Below are positions 6,083 to 14,571 of a stretch of 15,287 nucleotides of DNA, one piece after another. Below the pieces are notes generated by a model. It was not told the origin of the DNA. It did not search any database and saw only the letters and a list, made by a program, of their open reading frames with translations. Where the stretch lies: the NCBI GenBank assembly GCA_965369325.1, contig CBDUQI010000142.1, forward strand, positions 1 through 15,287. The letters are read 5' to 3'. Source of the DNA: CBDUQI01 sp965369325 (lineage in GTDB: Bacteria > Pseudomonadota > Gammaproteobacteria > Steroidobacterales > JBCBZW01). The first letter of the stretch is position 1; each line of letters opens with the position of its first letter. The position numbers and the translations under genes were made by a program.

Positions 6083-9000
6083 TTAGGGTCCAAGCGAAGC
6101 TCAATGCCTCCGGGCGTTTGGGCCAGGATGCTTACACTCGGTCTCGCGCTGGCGCTTGTTGCTCCGTTGGTTACCGCCCAAACGTTTAGCCTGGTCCCAC
6201 GCTCACCGTCTAGTGAGCTGGTGGCGCCCAGTTTGCCGGAAGATCTTGGGTTTGGTGATAACCACCCGAACATCAAAGACGTGGATTTTGGAGATCTGGA
6301 TGGTGACGGCGATCTGGATATCTACGTATTCGCCAGCGACATAGACGCGGTCGGCGGGTTCCAAGAGTTTCTGGATCGTATCCTGGTTAATGGCAACTTC
6401 ATTGGTGAGCCGGGCGCTTTCTTCGTCCTGCCCGTGCAGGACACTTCCGGGGATCCGTCCATTCCTTCAGGGCAATTCGATGGGACCGATGACTTTTCGT
6501 CCATTTTCGACCAACGCACCTACGATGGCGATCTGGTCGATGTTGATCTGGATGGAGATCTGGACGTCATCCGTACGGATGTGTCGGGCGTGTACGTATT
6601 AGAGAACGTTGGAAGTCTGGATTTCAATTTTCGCGAGGACTGGATGCCCTCAAAGGACCGCATTCGAACCGGCATGTCAGGCGGGCTGCCAGATCCTGAC
6701 TTCGATGGCATCGGCGTTATTTTCTTCGACGGTGTTGACACCGCCGATTTTGATGGCGACGAGGATCAAGATGCGATTATTGCCAACTACAACACCTCCG
6801 AAAGTCTCTACCTGATCAACTGTTGGCGCGAGCCTCCTGGTGGCGCCAGCTTGTGCGGAGGGCGCGGCGAGGGGTTCGTCATAGGCAACCTCAATGGCGA
6901 TGTGTTCGATGCGCTAAACGCTGACCGCACTCACGGGCTTACGATGGCCAACGAGACGCCCTTGGAGGTACCGGAATGGGTATTCCTGACCAATGAGGAT
7001 TTCGGTGTTCCGAGCCGAATGTTAAGAAATCTGGGCCTCACGGGCGATGGCACAGGCAGGGTGGAGTTCCGCAACGTTGAGGACCCGGGAGTGGACGGGG
7101 ATTTACCCAACGACGCAAGACTTAGTTTTAATTCCGTCGATGCCGAGTTCGCAGATTTCGACGACGACGGGGATTACGATCTTTACATTGTCAACGGACA
7201 ACAAGATAACGTTCTTCTGTACAACGATGGGCTGAACTCCGGTAATTTTCTCGTACTGACCACTTTGCCTGTGCTCCCAGCGGGCAGTGAAGCGACTTAC
7301 GATCTGGCCATCGCGGATTTCGATTGCGACGGTCCACCCGTAACGCCCTGTGAGGGAACGCTAGACGTCATGGAGGGCTGGGGTAACGGCGTTGGCTCCG
7401 GAGCTAACAACAACCGCTTGCTGTTGAACCAAGGAGGCCAAAACGGTGACATGTCGTTCGTTCCCTTTGCGGGCGCATTCCCCACCAATGTCCACAGACT
7501 CACCGTTGCGGCTGGCGATTTCGATAATGACGGCGATTCAGACCTAGTCAGCAGCGCCATTTGGACCACCGCAAGTGACGCATTGAACGATCACATCGTT
7601 TTGTACCGTAACGATTTCGCGCAACCGGACCCAGAGGACTTTGATCTTATGCTGGTGGTCGATAGCAGTGGCAGCATGGACGCGACCGATGGCCTAGCCG
7701 ACACCCGAATTGACCGGGCGAAAAGTGTGGTCGTGGCTGCGTACGGGCAGCGACGTAACTTCGACAGAGCTGGGCTCGCTACTTTTTCAATCGATACCCA
7801 GTCCTCGGTCCTCTCTACCATAGAAGATAACGCAGAGCCCGGCGACCCGGCATTCGACTTCTTCTTCGACTTCCTGGACAGCCAAGTAGCATTGAATTTC
7901 GCCACATCTGCGGGTGCCGCACTAAGAGTGGCGTTGGACGGGCTGTTGCTTGCCCCCGGCGAGGAGGCGCTACAGGTTGGCAAGCAGTCGATGTTGATTA
8001 TTACCGACGGGCGACACAATACGCTGCCGACGCCCCAAGACGTGATTGCGGCACCGCCTTATAACGGCGTATGGCCATCGGATGTGAACTACAACGTAGT
8101 GCGTATTGCTCCGGATCCCACCCCTGATCCCGACGCACCGCAGGATGAATTTGAGAAAATTGTCAGTAATGGTAGTCTGTTTTTTGAGTCGGACACTGGC
8201 GCCGATCTCATCGACGCCGTCATTAATACCGAGTCGGCTACCTCAGGCAAGCTAATTGTGGACGTGACCACCACAGTGACGCCCTCTCGGCCACTGTCCC
8301 TCGCCGCGTGGAGGCAACTGGAGCGGTACCCACTCAAGCCGCAAGATGCTGCGGGACAGCCGTGGGTTTACCTGGAACACAACCGGCGCCTGCAGGGTAC
8401 GCCCGCTCGAGAGGGAGTATTCGACGCCGCTCGTGCACCCTGGAGTATGACGTTTGCCACGCCCCAACGCACAGTGGGTTTGCGGGTGTCGGCACCGAAC
8501 GTAGCGACAGCCACGTTGCAGGCTTTCAACCACCGCATGAAGTTGCTCGGTGAGACTAGCGTTCTGATCAACAGCGAACCTGCGTTCATTGGTCTGCGCA
8601 GTGCGATACCCAACATCGTGAAAGTAAAGTTGGAGTACCTCAACAAGGGTATAGAGGTAGTAGATGCGCTTTACTTGGAACCTGCCACTGATGTCTTCTC
8701 GGCGCTGGCTAACGATGTGTTTGAAGATCATCAGTTTGAAGTGAGCGTGAACGATCGGCAATTCCGCGCCACGCTTAGCTGGCTGAGCACCAATGTTCAG
8801 CCTACCCTCTCGTTGATCGACCCGGACGGCGAAGTCGTAGATCCAGACAGCGCTAATGCCGCCGCGGATTTTGCATCGGGCAGTGTATTTAGCACAGTGA
8901 CGGTCACCAAACCGAAGCCCGGCCTGTGGACGGCGCGCGAAGCACGCCCGGCGACAGAGAACACCTTCGTCAGCGTGCTGGCTACCACCGGGCCGACCGC

Positions 9001-10330
9001 CACCAGCGGCATCACCGGAGGGCTCGCCTTTGGGCTCACTGCCGCGCCGATGCTATTGCGCAACGTCGTGGAGCAGCCGTTGGTCATCCAGGCGAACGTT
9101 AATTTCGGCTTTGTGAGCACGGCGGTGTCGGGTGATCCAACTTCCTCGGTAACCGCACTGGTTGAAGGGCCTTTGGGGCAACTGACCAAAGTGGTGGGCA
9201 ACGATTTGGGCGACGGTAATTTCGAGATCGTAGTCCCGGACATCGTCGATGCGGGTAACTACGATGTACGCCTAACCGGGACCGGGCCCGACGAGAATGG
9301 CGTCTCCAGAAGCGCAACTCAACGCTTTGCGATACCGGTAGGAATTCAACAAGGCGAGGACATTTGCGACGATTTGTCGACAATTTCCGCTGCGACGAAC
9401 ACCGGCATTGCCAATGGCACCGGCCAGATTGAGATGACGGCGCGACTGATCACCTGCTCGGGGAAACCTTTTACCGGCTTAGAAAGCCAGGTGCAGTTCT
9501 CGTCCACCGGGGGCACCGTCGTCGGTGAGACTTCCGGGCAATCCGACGGGATATACACGCGTCGCATAATGGCACCCACGACCGCGAGCGATGTGGACGT
9601 GTTTGTCAGTGCGGACGGTCGCCGTATACAAGTCGTTGATTCCATCAGTTACACGGCGGGCAAAGTCGATCCGGTTCTCACTACCGTCGTGTTCACCCAA
9701 TCGGAGGGCTTTATTGACCTGAGCGGCGATGCCACCGGCGGTGTGCAGATTATTCCGGTTGACGCTACGGGTAACCGCCTTGGGGAAGACGCGGACGTGG
9801 TGGTGACTCTGGCGGGCTCCACCGTCAACGCACAGGTAGGTGACGTTAGCATCATGCCGCCCGCGATTTATACTTTCGACATTGCCGTCACGGACAACAT
9901 GGCTGGAGAGCTTATGGTGAGCGCCGAAGTAAACGACGTGCCGCTCGCAGAGTCGATTCGACTTGAGGTGATAGACAGCGCGAACATAAGCTCTGGCGAT
10001 ATTGACGGTGATGGCATCCCAGATATTGAGGACAATTGTCGGCAAGTCGCCAACCCGGATCAGGCTGACGCTGATCTCGACGGCATCGGGGACGCTTGCG
10101 AAGAAGGCCTCTTCTTCTGTGGTGATGTCGATGCCAACGGGACCGTTAACACCAATGACGCTCGGTTGATTCAGCGATGTAGTGTGGGCCAGTTGGCCTG
10201 TCCCGTGACTTGCGATGTGACGGGTGACGATGTGTGCAATACCAACGATGCAAGAATTATCCAGCGCTTCGTCGTCGGCGAGATCACGGGCGATGCGTTG
10301 ACTTGCGTTGGTGGATTGTCCAGTCCGTAA
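6080..10330 (+). CDS. large exported calcium-binding protein: FG-GAP propeller, VWA, Ig-like domains, TSP3 repeat, C-terminal dockerin
   Basis: A 1416-residue protein with a signal peptide (1-33, VTA-QTF). Residues about 60-500 hold FG-GAP/VCBS-type calcium loops (DLDGDGDLD at 72, DLDGDLD at 156, DFDGDEDQD at 223, DFDDDGDYD at 359, DFDCDG at 413, DFDNDGDSD at 480, and a degenerate NLNGDVFD at 270), suggesting a six- or seven-bladed propeller. A von Willebrand A domain spans about 521-717, with MIDAS DSSGS (528-532), Thr609 and TDG (Asp643). Residues about 720-1306 look like successive beta-sandwich/Ig-like domains. A thrombospondin type 3 repeat (1307-1341) and a dockerin type I-like pair of calcium loops (1347-1409) follow. 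There is no membrane anchor or sorting tail, so it is secreted or held by a partner, probably the cohesin-like protein encoded just upstream. No catalytic domain is apparent; an adhesive or binding role is inferred. Third-position GC appears lower than in neighbours. Confidence 0.88.
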   Translation: MLGSKRSSMPPGVWARMLTLGLALALVAPLVTAQTFSLVPRSPSSELVAPSLPEDLGFGDNHPNIKDVDFGDLDGDGDLDIYVFASDIDAVGGFQEFLDRILVNGNFIGEPGAFFVLPVQDTSGDPSIPSGQFDGTDDFSSIFDQRTYDGDLVDVDLDGDLDVIRTDVSGVYVLENVGSLDFNFREDWMPSKDRIRTGMSGGLPDPDFDGIGVIFFDGVDTADFDGDEDQDAIIANYNTSESLYLINCWREPPGGASLCGGRGEGFVIGNLNGDVFDALNADRTHGLTMANETPLEVPEWVFLTNEDFGVPSRMLRNLGLTGDGTGRVEFRNVEDPGVDGDLPNDARLSFNSVDAEFADFDDDGDYDLYIVNGQQDNVLLYNDGLNSGNFLVLTTLPVLPAGSEATYDLAIADFDCDGPPVTPCEGTLDVMEGWGNGVGSGANNNRLLLNQGGQNGDMSFVPFAGAFPTNVHRLTVAAGDFDNDGDSDLVSSAIWTTASDALNDHIVLYRNDFAQPDPEDFDLMLVVDSSGSMDATDGLADTRIDRAKSVVVAAYGQRRNFDRAGLATFSIDTQSSVLSTIEDNAEPGDPAFDFFFDFLDSQVALNFATSAGAALRVALDGLLLAPGEEALQVGKQSMLIITDGRHNTLPTPQDVIAAPPYNGVWPSDVNYNVVRIAPDPTPDPDAPQDEFEKIVSNGSLFFESDTGADLIDAVINTESATSGKLIVDVTTTVTPSRPLSLAAWRQLERYPLKPQDAAGQPWVYLEHNRRLQGTPAREGVFDAARAPWSMTFATPQRTVGLRVSAPNVATATLQAFNHRMKLLGETSVLINSEPAFIGLRSAIPNIVKVKLEYLNKGIEVVDALYLEPATDVFSALANDVFEDHQFEVSVNDRQFRATLSWLSTNVQPTLSLIDPDGEVVDPDSANAAADFASGSVFSTVTVTKPKPGLWTAREARPATENTFVSVLATTGPTATSGITGGLAFGLTAAPMLLRNVVEQPLVIQANVNFGFVSTAVSGDPTSSVTALVEGPLGQLTKVVGNDLGDGNFEIVVPDIVDAGNYDVRLTGTGPDENGVSRSATQRFAIPVGIQQGEDICDDLSTISAATNTGIANGTGQIEMTARLITCSGKPFTGLESQVQFSSTGGTVVGETSGQSDGIYTRRIMAPTTASDVDVFVSADGRRIQVVDSISYTAGKVDPVLTTVVFTQSEGFIDLSGDATGGVQIIPVDATGNRLGEDADVVVTLAGSTVNAQVGDVSIMPPAIYTFDIAVTDNMAGELMVSAEVNDVPLAESIRLEVIDSANISSGDIDGDGIPDIEDNCRQVANPDQADADLDGIGDACEEGLFFCGDVDANGTVNTNDARLIQRCSVGQLACPVTCDVTGDDVCNTNDARIIQRFVVGEITGDALTCVGGLSSP

Positions 10331-10343
10331 AGCAGTCGGCGCA

Positions 10344-10373
10344 GCAGGCGCGGGGTAAGCACTTCGCGCCTGC
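10344..10373 (+). terminator. strong stem-loop after the large gene, without T-run
   Basis: GCAGGCGCG (10344-10352) and CGCGCCTGC (10365-10373) form a perfect 9-bp stem with a 12-base loop, 13 bases after the stop. No U-tract follows, so it may block 3' exonucleases or assist factor-dependent termination rather than act as an intrinsic terminator. Confidence 0.45.
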
Positions 10374-10450
10374 GCGACCGTCCGCATTACCCAACGGCTT
10401 GCGTCAGCAAAAAATCCGCAAGCACAGTTGAACGACTTTCGCGTCGAGCG

Positions 10451-10479
10451 AAAACAGGGGCTCCCGACCAAGGCCCCTG
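10451..10479 (-). terminator. intrinsic terminator of the MscS-like gene
   Basis: On the minus strand, 16 bases past the stop, CAGGGGC (10479-10473) pairs with GCCCCTG (10461-10455) around an 11-base loop, followed by TTTT (10454-10451). The T-run is short but correctly placed. Confidence 0.6.
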
Positions 10480-10494
10480 CGGCGAAGTCCCGGC

Positions 10495-12189
10495 TCACGC
10501 CTGGTGCAGCACCACCTGCTGGAACGGGATCGTCCACCCGTAGTGATTACACGCGGACACCAGCAGCCGGGCCAGTTCCCGCTGAATCTCCTCAGCACGC
10601 GGTGCGACCTCTCCCACGATATCGGCTTCCACTTCATAGTCCAGCGACGATGCACCCGCCTGAAGCAACTCGACATGCACTGCTAACAGGTTTTCCTCGC
10701 CCAGCAGGCGCGTCAGGCCCTCGCGCACATACTCACGCATCTGCTCAATCACCTGATCCGTGGCAATTGCCTGGTGCTCGTAGCCAATGCCAAACACGTG
10801 CTCGATGCGCGTGCCGCTGGATAAATTTCTCGGCGCCAGCCCCAGGTATTGCGCCGTCTGATAGGTAATGCGTGTGCCACCACGCTTGCGAACTTCTACC
10901 AGTTCCGGGGTTTGCACCACCACCTCGCCAAACACACCGTCGGACAGCCTCACCCAGTCACCACGTTTGCTCGGGAACCAGCCCTCGTTGTGCCCTGTCG
11001 GGCGAGACATCAGGCCCACCAACTGGCGCACCGGCAAAGTGAAATGGCCGCCGTCCAGCACCGGGTTCTCCAACTGGGTGAACGCATCCAGTCGGGTCAC
11101 TTTCCAGGGCACTCCGTCAATCACAACCCGCTCGTTCTCCTGCACCGCGCCCAGATTCAGCAGCAGCACCACCTGGTCGATCAGGGCCGGTAAGGTCTTG
11201 ATCGCACCAAACATGATGGCGAGCAAACCGATACCGATCAGTGCCATCATCAGCCAGTCGTTGAAATAGTTAAACACCACCAGCATCGCCAGTGTCGCGA
11301 ACACCACGGTCGAAAAATTATAGGCCAACCGGGCGACACGCACGATGAAATTACGCGGCACACCGCGCGCCCGGCGCGCGCGCGTCGCCGCCCGACTGAA
11401 CAGGCGCATCAGCACAAACACCAGCGCAAACGCCAGCCCGGCCAACATCAGATTGCGCCCCCGCTCGGTGACAAAATTCGACAACGCTCTGCCTGCCCCG
11501 TTGCCGCCCGCCGCTTTCGCTTCGGCGTTGGCCTGCAGTTGACGCTCTACGGTGTTCGCAAGATCGGTCGCACTGTCCAAACGACCCGCCCATTCCTCCG
11601 CAATATTCACCAGCGGGCCGTGCGCAATGTCATCTTCGTCCACCACGCTGAGCAACGGAGCGATGCGGCCCAGCGCCTGCTCTGCCAGCTCTTTGTTGCT
11701 GGCGGCAACCGTCAATTGCCGCCGCAGCTCTTCGGTCTCGCGTGCTTGCGCGGTTGCCGATTGCATCATCGACACAAACGGCGCCAGCAGTTTTCGCAAC
11801 TCCTCTTCCAGATGCATCTTCTGCATGATGGAGGTGTTGTAGCGACTTTCGGGCAGACCGGTGACCAGGGTGGTCATCTGCAAATCCAGCTCGTGGATGC
11901 GGGTAGCCAGCCGCTCAGATTCGCTCTGGATATCGGCAAGTTCGATATCGCTCAGCCCCTCAACCTGGCTGCGATTCAGCAACTCGGCCCGCTCGGCCTC
12001 AAGCTGCGCACTTGCCTCCAGCAGCGAGCGCAAAGAGGCCAGCGGCACCTGCAGGGCCTCACGCGCCTGTTCGCTAAGCGGCGTCTCAGCCTCTTCCGGC
12101 GGCGCATCCGGCACCGGTGCCTGCGCCCAGGCGGACAGGCTAACGCCAATACCGATCAATACCGTGAGTCCAAACCGTCCTACGCTCAC
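10495..12189 (-). CDS. MscS-family mechanosensitive ion channel with long periplasmic N-terminal region
   Basis: A 564-residue protein starting at GTG (12189-12187), supported by AGGAG five bases upstream. Residues 1-24 form a signal peptide (SAWAQA). Residues about 35-225 are helical and charged, with coiled-coil-like stretches (ASAQLEAERAELLNR, QSESERLATRIHELDLQ), probably periplasmic. Three hydrophobic segments follow (about 246-263, 289-308, 311-330), then a pore-helix-like PALIDQVVLLLNLGAVQ (334-350). The MscS-type beta domain lies at about 351-430 (ENERVVIDGVPWKV, KRGDWVRLSDGVFGEVVV), with an alpha/beta C-terminal domain to the end. The family is known to release solutes during osmotic downshock. 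The N-terminal extension recalls larger MscS relatives but is shorter than in MscK or YbiO-like proteins. The gene stands alone, with its own terminator downstream and that of the DUF885 gene upstream. Confidence 0.82.
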   Translation of the reverse strand: MSVGRFGLTVLIGIGVSLSAWAQAPVPDAPPEEAETPLSEQAREALQVPLASLRSLLEASAQLEAERAELLNRSQVEGLSDIELADIQSESERLATRIHELDLQMTTLVTGLPESRYNTSIMQKMHLEEELRKLLAPFVSMMQSATAQARETEELRRQLTVAASNKELAEQALGRIAPLLSVVDEDDIAHGPLVNIAEEWAGRLDSATDLANTVERQLQANAEAKAAGGNGAGRALSNFVTERGRNLMLAGLAFALVFVLMRLFSRAATRARRARGVPRNFIVRVARLAYNFSTVVFATLAMLVVFNYFNDWLMMALIGIGLLAIMFGAIKTLPALIDQVVLLLNLGAVQENERVVIDGVPWKVTRLDAFTQLENPVLDGGHFTLPVRQLVGLMSRPTGHNEGWFPSKRGDWVRLSDGVFGEVVVQTPELVEVRKRGGTRITYQTAQYLGLAPRNLSSGTRIEHVFGIGYEHQAIATDQVIEQMREYVREGLTRLLGEENLLAVHVELLQAGASSLDYEVEADIVGEVAPRAEEIQRELARLLVSACNHYGWTIPFQQVVLHQA

Positions 12190-12251
12190 ACGTGCTCCTG
12201 ATAACTAAGTTGGCCGATGGGCGAAGCGCCTACTTAACATCAAACGCAGGC

Positions 12252-12287
12252 AAAAAGAAACCGGACCCCGATTGTCCGGGGTCCGGT
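12252..12287 (-). terminator. strong intrinsic terminator of the DUF885 gene
   Basis: On the minus strand, ACCGGACCCC (12287-12278) pairs perfectly with GGGGTCCGGT (12269-12260) around an 8-base loop, followed by TTTCTTTTT (12260-12252). It lies about 90 bases past the DUF885 stop and separates that gene from the MscS-like gene. Confidence 0.85.
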
Positions 12288-12375
12288 CTGATGGTGGCGC
12301 CTTGACGGGTCAGCGACACAAGCGGCGCACCGCCGCAACACGCACGGAGCTCACACCCGGCGCGCCGGTCAATGC

Positions 12376-14193
12376 TTAACGAACCGCCTGCTCGCTTTTG
12401 CCACTGCCACTGCCGGGGACATTCTGCGCCATCGCTGACGGCACAAACTCTTCCATCACGGCCTTCTTCAGCAGATCAGGCGGCAGCAGCCCCTGCGACA
12501 GCACAAAGTCGTGAAACGCCCCGGCGTCGAAGTTGTCCCGCAGCGCCAGCTCGGTCTGCGTGCGCAGCGCCTGCAACTTGCCGTAACCGTAGAAGTAGGC
12601 CGTTGCCTGGCCCGGCATGCGGTAGGTGTAGCGCTCCATCTCATTCTGCGCCCAGCCCTCATCCACGCCCACATCTTCCATCAGCAGGCGCTTGGCTTCG
12701 GGCACCGAGATCAGCCCAAGGTTAAGCATGGGGTCCAGGAACATACGCGCCGCGCGCATCAGCCGGTACTGCAGCGAGATCATCTGGGCATCTAAGGGCA
12801 TGAAGGGTTTGGCGATTGCCTCCGCGTACAGCGCCCAGCCTTCCACGTTGGCACTGTTGAACGCGAACACGGCGCGCGCGACCGATACGCCGCTTTCTAC
12901 CATGGCAGAGAACTGCAGCTCATGGCCCGGGCGGGCTTCGTGGGCAGTCAGCGTCCAGGTGCCGGCCTCGTAGGTGTCGTCCGTGCCTTTCCAGCTGCCG
13001 TCTTCATTTTTCTGAAGCTGGGGCAACACGAACTCGGGGTACTCACCGGTGTTGCCGATCAAGCGCGGCGGTTGCAGATGGGGCGCCGGCTGCGCGGCCG
13101 TCTCGGCCTCGCTCGCAATGCGAATGCCAGCATCACGTTCGGGCAGGCTCACCAGCCCCTGGGCCAAAATAATTTCCTCAAGCTTGCCCAGCACCATTCG
13201 ATAATAGGCCAGCAGTTCGTCACCCGGAATCTGTTTTTTCTTCAGCTGGCGGATCACCTCACGATAGTCATCAGTGGCAAAACCCTGCTCTTTGGCAACC
13301 AGCGGCGCGAGCGCCTGCATCTCGTTGCGGATGTCGGCGTAACCTCGGGTGGCCGTTTCGATCAGCGCTTCAGGGGATTCGTCCACACCCCAGTTGTGCA
13401 GAGCATCAGCATACATGTCGCGCGGCAGACGGAAGTCCTCACGGGCGCGCGGAATGATTTCGGCTTTCACCCACTCGTTGTACTCACGCAATTGCGCGGC
13501 CAGCTTTTTGTACGGTCGCTTCCACCCTTTCAGATCGCTGCCTTCCAGCATCTGCTCGATGCCGCCGATGAACTGCTCCGAGCGCTCCAGATCCTGCTCC
13601 ACTTGCGTGCGCACCGGGCCCATCAGGCCGGGCACGTCAAAGCGCTCAATCGTGCGGGCCTTGGCAAGCTCCACGATCGGGGTATAGCCCTTTTCCATGC
13701 CGGCGTACTTACGCAAGCGCACGAGCACGGCCGGGTGGCGTTCGGGCGCGACCTGCGCGTCCAGCAGCGAGCGCACGCCGAAGAACACCATGCGGCTGAT
13801 GTTGGTGTAGGGCAGCATGAACTTGCGATTCAGCTCGTTGGAGCGACGGTTGTCTTCGCCGGCTTTGATCAGGATTTCGATATCCTGGCGCACCAGCGGA
13901 TCGGTTTCCTGCGCGCGACGCGCTTTCAACTCCACCATCACCTGATCGAACGCCGAGATGCTGCGCTCGTAGAGGTTCTCTTTGAGATCGATGATGCCTT
14001 CGTCGTAACCGTCCACGCCGAGTCCCGCGGCGCCCTCCGGGCTGAAGCGGGCCAGAACATCCAGCACCACTTGCGTGTGCGCGTTGCTCTTCTCCACCCA
14101 GTCGGCCGAGGCAGCGCCGAAGGCAGGTGTAGCAAGCAGCGCCAGGCCCATCACAGCGCTGCTAACAGCGCCTGCGCGTTGAAAAAGTGTCAT
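12376..14193 (-). CDS. exported DUF885 family metallopeptidase
   Basis: A 605-residue protein of the DUF885 family, whose members look like zinc peptidases distantly related to M3/M32-type gluzincins. Residues 1-27 are a signal peptide ending AFGA, so it is periplasmic or secreted. The metal motif HEARPGH is at 418-424 (His418, Glu419, His424), and the downstream ligand is probably Glu451 in NVEGWALYAE (449-458). PGQATAYFYGYGK, typical of the family's C-terminal part, follows. Length matches the usual 550-620. AGGGG lies five bases before the ATG on the minus strand. The Ser/Gly/Lys-containing last residues after VPSAMAQ are probably unstructured. A strong terminator follows. Substrates are unknown; peptide hydrolysis is inferred from family motifs. 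Confidence 0.9.
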   Translation of the reverse strand: MTLFQRAGAVSSAVMGLALLATPAFGAASADWVEKSNAHTQVVLDVLARFSPEGAAGLGVDGYDEGIIDLKENLYERSISAFDQVMVELKARRAQETDPLVRQDIEILIKAGEDNRRSNELNRKFMLPYTNISRMVFFGVRSLLDAQVAPERHPAVLVRLRKYAGMEKGYTPIVELAKARTIERFDVPGLMGPVRTQVEQDLERSEQFIGGIEQMLEGSDLKGWKRPYKKLAAQLREYNEWVKAEIIPRAREDFRLPRDMYADALHNWGVDESPEALIETATRGYADIRNEMQALAPLVAKEQGFATDDYREVIRQLKKKQIPGDELLAYYRMVLGKLEEIILAQGLVSLPERDAGIRIASEAETAAQPAPHLQPPRLIGNTGEYPEFVLPQLQKNEDGSWKGTDDTYEAGTWTLTAHEARPGHELQFSAMVESGVSVARAVFAFNSANVEGWALYAEAIAKPFMPLDAQMISLQYRLMRAARMFLDPMLNLGLISVPEAKRLLMEDVGVDEGWAQNEMERYTYRMPGQATAYFYGYGKLQALRTQTELALRDNFDAGAFHDFVLSQGLLPPDLLKKAVMEEFVPSAMAQNVPGSGSGKSEQAVR

Positions 14194-14571
14194 GGTTTCC
14201 CCTTAAAGAAATCTTGGTATCGGTAGTGCTGAAGTGGCTTGCAGTGCTCACGGCCCACGCGGATACAACAGCACCTGTGCCCTGAAAGATGCCCAAAGCC
14301 GGGCAAAGGTTGCACTGCCCCGCACAAAATCGCCAGCCCTTCGCTCATCCCGATATAGACCAGATGGCTGCTGGCGTCTGACGGCCAAGGGCCCGCCGGG
14401 CCAACCGCATCTACCGCCAAGGGTAGTCAGTCGTCAGATTGCGACAGCAGGCGGGGGCGCGAAAAATATCCCAAAGCCTTAGAATACGGCGATAAATCAC
14501 GGCACTCGGACAGCACGCGGCCACCGCGCGTCTGCGTTTGTGCCCTCGCTCCCCGATACTGGAACCACAAC
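14194..14571. other. divergent intergenic region between DUF885 and M64 genes
   Basis: These 378 bases must contain the promoters of both divergent genes. A TAGAAT at 14480-14485 resembles a -10 box for the plus-strand gene, but no matching -35 sits 16-18 bases upstream. Short dyads lie at 14390-14402 (GGCCC/GGGCC) and 14411-14426 (CTACC/GGTAG). No gene or RNA was recognised. Confidence 0.5.

Noticed and set aside
9479..10537. Long minus-strand open frame opposite the end of the large gene
   Set aside because: It overlaps the TSP3 and dockerin coding region and the terminator region; the translation has no domain pattern or signal.
12922..14226. 434-codon plus-strand open frame opposite the DUF885 gene
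   Set aside because: The DUF885 frame has clear motifs and a signal peptide; the opposite frame is a composition effect of high GC.
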